Positions 32,594 to 33,528 of a DNA stretch of 33,528 nt are shown piece by piece. Every line of letters begins with the position of its first letter. Position 1 is the first letter of the stretch. Under the pieces are notes generated by a model that did not search any database, was not told where the DNA came from, and worked only from the letters and a program-made list of their open reading frames with translations. This DNA is from Bog-159 sp035541265 (GTDB taxonomy: Bacteria > Acidobacteriota > Terriglobia > Bryobacterales > Bryobacteraceae): positions 1-33,528 of the forward strand of contig DATKNQ010000259.1 in NCBI GenBank assembly GCA_035541265.1. The letters are read 5' to 3'. A program made the translations under genes and the position numbers.

Positions 32594-33481
32594 TCACGAT
32601 ATCAGATCGACCGGCGCCTTCCGGGTTTCGTCGACTATGAGGCGGAAGATGTCGGGGCGGGCATAATGGCCGGTGACGTCGAGGTCGTACTTGCCGCGCG
32701 CCAGATCGGCAAGATCCAGTTCGGCGGTAAGGATGGTTTCGCCATCGCGATGCGGTCCGGCGAGGACTTGGCCGAGCGGATTGACGATCACGCTGCCGCC
32801 GTTGATCGGAGCCGGTTGGGACTGATACTGGCAGGCGGAGAGCACGAAGCAGCGGCCTTCGAGCGCGATGTGGCGCATGCTGGGCAGCCAGGTTTCGCGG
32901 TCGTCGACCGTGGGGGCGCAGTAGAGCTGGATGCCTTTGCCGTACATCGCCATGCGGAGCAAGGGCATGTAGTTTTCCCAGCAGATGACCGCGCCCAGGC
33001 GGCCGAACGGCGTTTCAAATACGGGGAGAGTAGAGCCATCGCCGAAGCCCCAGATGAGGCGCTCGGCGGCGGTGGGCATGACTTTGCGATGTTTGCCGAG
33101 CAGGGCGCCGTTGGGCGCGAAGAACAGGACGGTGCAGTAGAGCGTGCCGCTGTCGCGCTCGATGGTTCCGATGACTAAGTAGATGGCGTGGTCGCGGGCG
33201 ATGGCGGCCAGTTGATCGCAGTGCGGACCGGGGACGGTGATCGAGCTTTCGTAGTAGATGCGGAACTGTTCGCGACCTTCCGGGGTGCGGGTGCCGACGC
33301 GCGCTCCGAAATCGTGGCCTTTGGGATAGCCGCCGATGAAGGCCTCTGGAAACACGACTAGGCGGGCGCCGCGGCTTGCGGCATCGGCGGTCAGGTCGGC
33401 CGCTTTCTGGAGCGTGCGGTCGCGATCGAACAGGATCGATCCAGCCTGCACTAGGGCGACTTGTGCGTGATTGTCCGGCAA
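32594..33481 (-). CDS. Nitrilase / carbon-nitrogen hydrolase
   Basis: 295 aa from a TTG start. The Glu-Lys-Cys triad is visible: Glu in VVFPEAFIGGYP, Lys in GKHRKVMPTAAERLIW, Cys in GAVICWENYMPLLRMAMY. The WGFGDG and MRHIALEGRCFVLSA segments are typical of true nitrilases (nitrile to carboxylate plus ammonia) rather than amidases. The frame stays open to the window edge without ATG or GTG, so the start could lie outside; the TTG at 33481 is the only usual start seen and places the conserved VALVQAGSI near the N-terminus. The DUF2277 gene follows, overlapping its stop region. Confidence 0.9.
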   Translation of the reverse strand: MPDNHAQVALVQAGSILFDRDRTLQKAADLTADAASRGARLVVFPEAFIGGYPKGHDFGARVGTRTPEGREQFRIYYESSITVPGPHCDQLAAIARDHAIYLVIGTIERDSGTLYCTVLFFAPNGALLGKHRKVMPTAAERLIWGFGDGSTLPVFETPFGRLGAVICWENYMPLLRMAMYGKGIQLYCAPTVDDRETWLPSMRHIALEGRCFVLSACQYQSQPAPINGGSVIVNPLGQVLAGPHRDGETILTAELDLADLARGKYDLDVTGHYARPDIFRLIVDETRKAPVDLIS

Positions 33482-33517
33482 GAATCCAGTCTGGCACGAT
33501 TTGCACGATCTGGATTC
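33482..33517. repeat. Inverted repeat with nested direct repeat upstream of nitrilase
   Basis: GAATCCAG (33482-33489) and CTGGATTC (33510-33517) are perfect inverted copies 20 bases apart. Between them GCACGAT occurs twice (33494-33500 and 33503-33509, 9-base period). The element ends one base before the proposed TTG start. It could be an operator or an mRNA hairpin over the start region; it could also lie inside the coding sequence if the gene begins further right. Confidence 0.5.
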
Positions 33518-33528
33518 GCGCTGCGTCA

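Noticed and set aside
1..33528. tRNA, rRNA, CRISPR array, insertion sequence or prophage
   Set aside because: No cloverleaf, rRNA core, regularly spaced repeats, transposase or phage protein was recognised on either strand by reading; a tRNAscan or Rfam run could still find a small RNA.

Overview
The window looks like a chromosomal segment from an acidobacterium of the Solibacter/Bryobacter group. The strongest clue is the C-terminal domain of the GH16 enzyme at 11226-12695, which resembles the Solibacter-type C-terminal domain (TIGR03437). DUF6600, PEGA and PEP-CTERM proteins and a GC-rich coding style fit with this. The assignment is inferred from recalled family features, not from a database search.

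Layout. 1-1769 (minus): a bacteriohemerythrin, a MiaE-like tRNA hydroxylase missing its second half-bundle, and a SAM methyltransferase that runs off the left edge. 1898-7026 (plus): a branched-chain amino acid operon, ilvB-ilvN-ilvC-cimA, preceded by a 31-codon leader peptide packed with Ile/Leu/Val codons and by a terminator/antiterminator pair. This is a complete transcription attenuator. 7153-8556: a solitary secY. 8561-12695: divergent secreted glycosidases, a GH2 exo-beta-glucosaminidase type and a GH16 beta-glucanase type. 12696-18336 (minus): a tight run of secreted hypothetical, bifunctional rel, DUF971, MBL-fold hydrolase, ECF sigma factor and FecR-like membrane protein. 18398-21906 (plus): glpD and a FecR/DUF6600 protein. 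21917-24506 (minus): a PEP-CTERM protein, and a DUF481-PEGA pair.

24615-30267 (minus) is the most unusual region. It is a translationally coupled five-gene operon: a coiled-coil protein, a single-pass OmpA-family protein with a cytoplasmic alpha/beta domain resembling Roadblock/LC7, a Ras-like small GTPase, a soluble hybrid histidine kinase, and an NtrC-type sigma-54 activator. It looks like an envelope-to-transcription signalling module built around a small GTPase. The activator lacks a standard start codon: an ATA sits where an ATG would make the usual stop/start overlap.

30457-33481: aquaporin, secreted cyclophilin, small secreted protein, DUF2277 protein and a nitrilase at the right edge. 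No tRNA, rRNA, CRISPR array, insertion sequence or phage gene was seen. Genes are very tightly packed; the only gene-poor stretch over 300 bases is 1770-2111, and it holds the ilv promoter region and attenuator.
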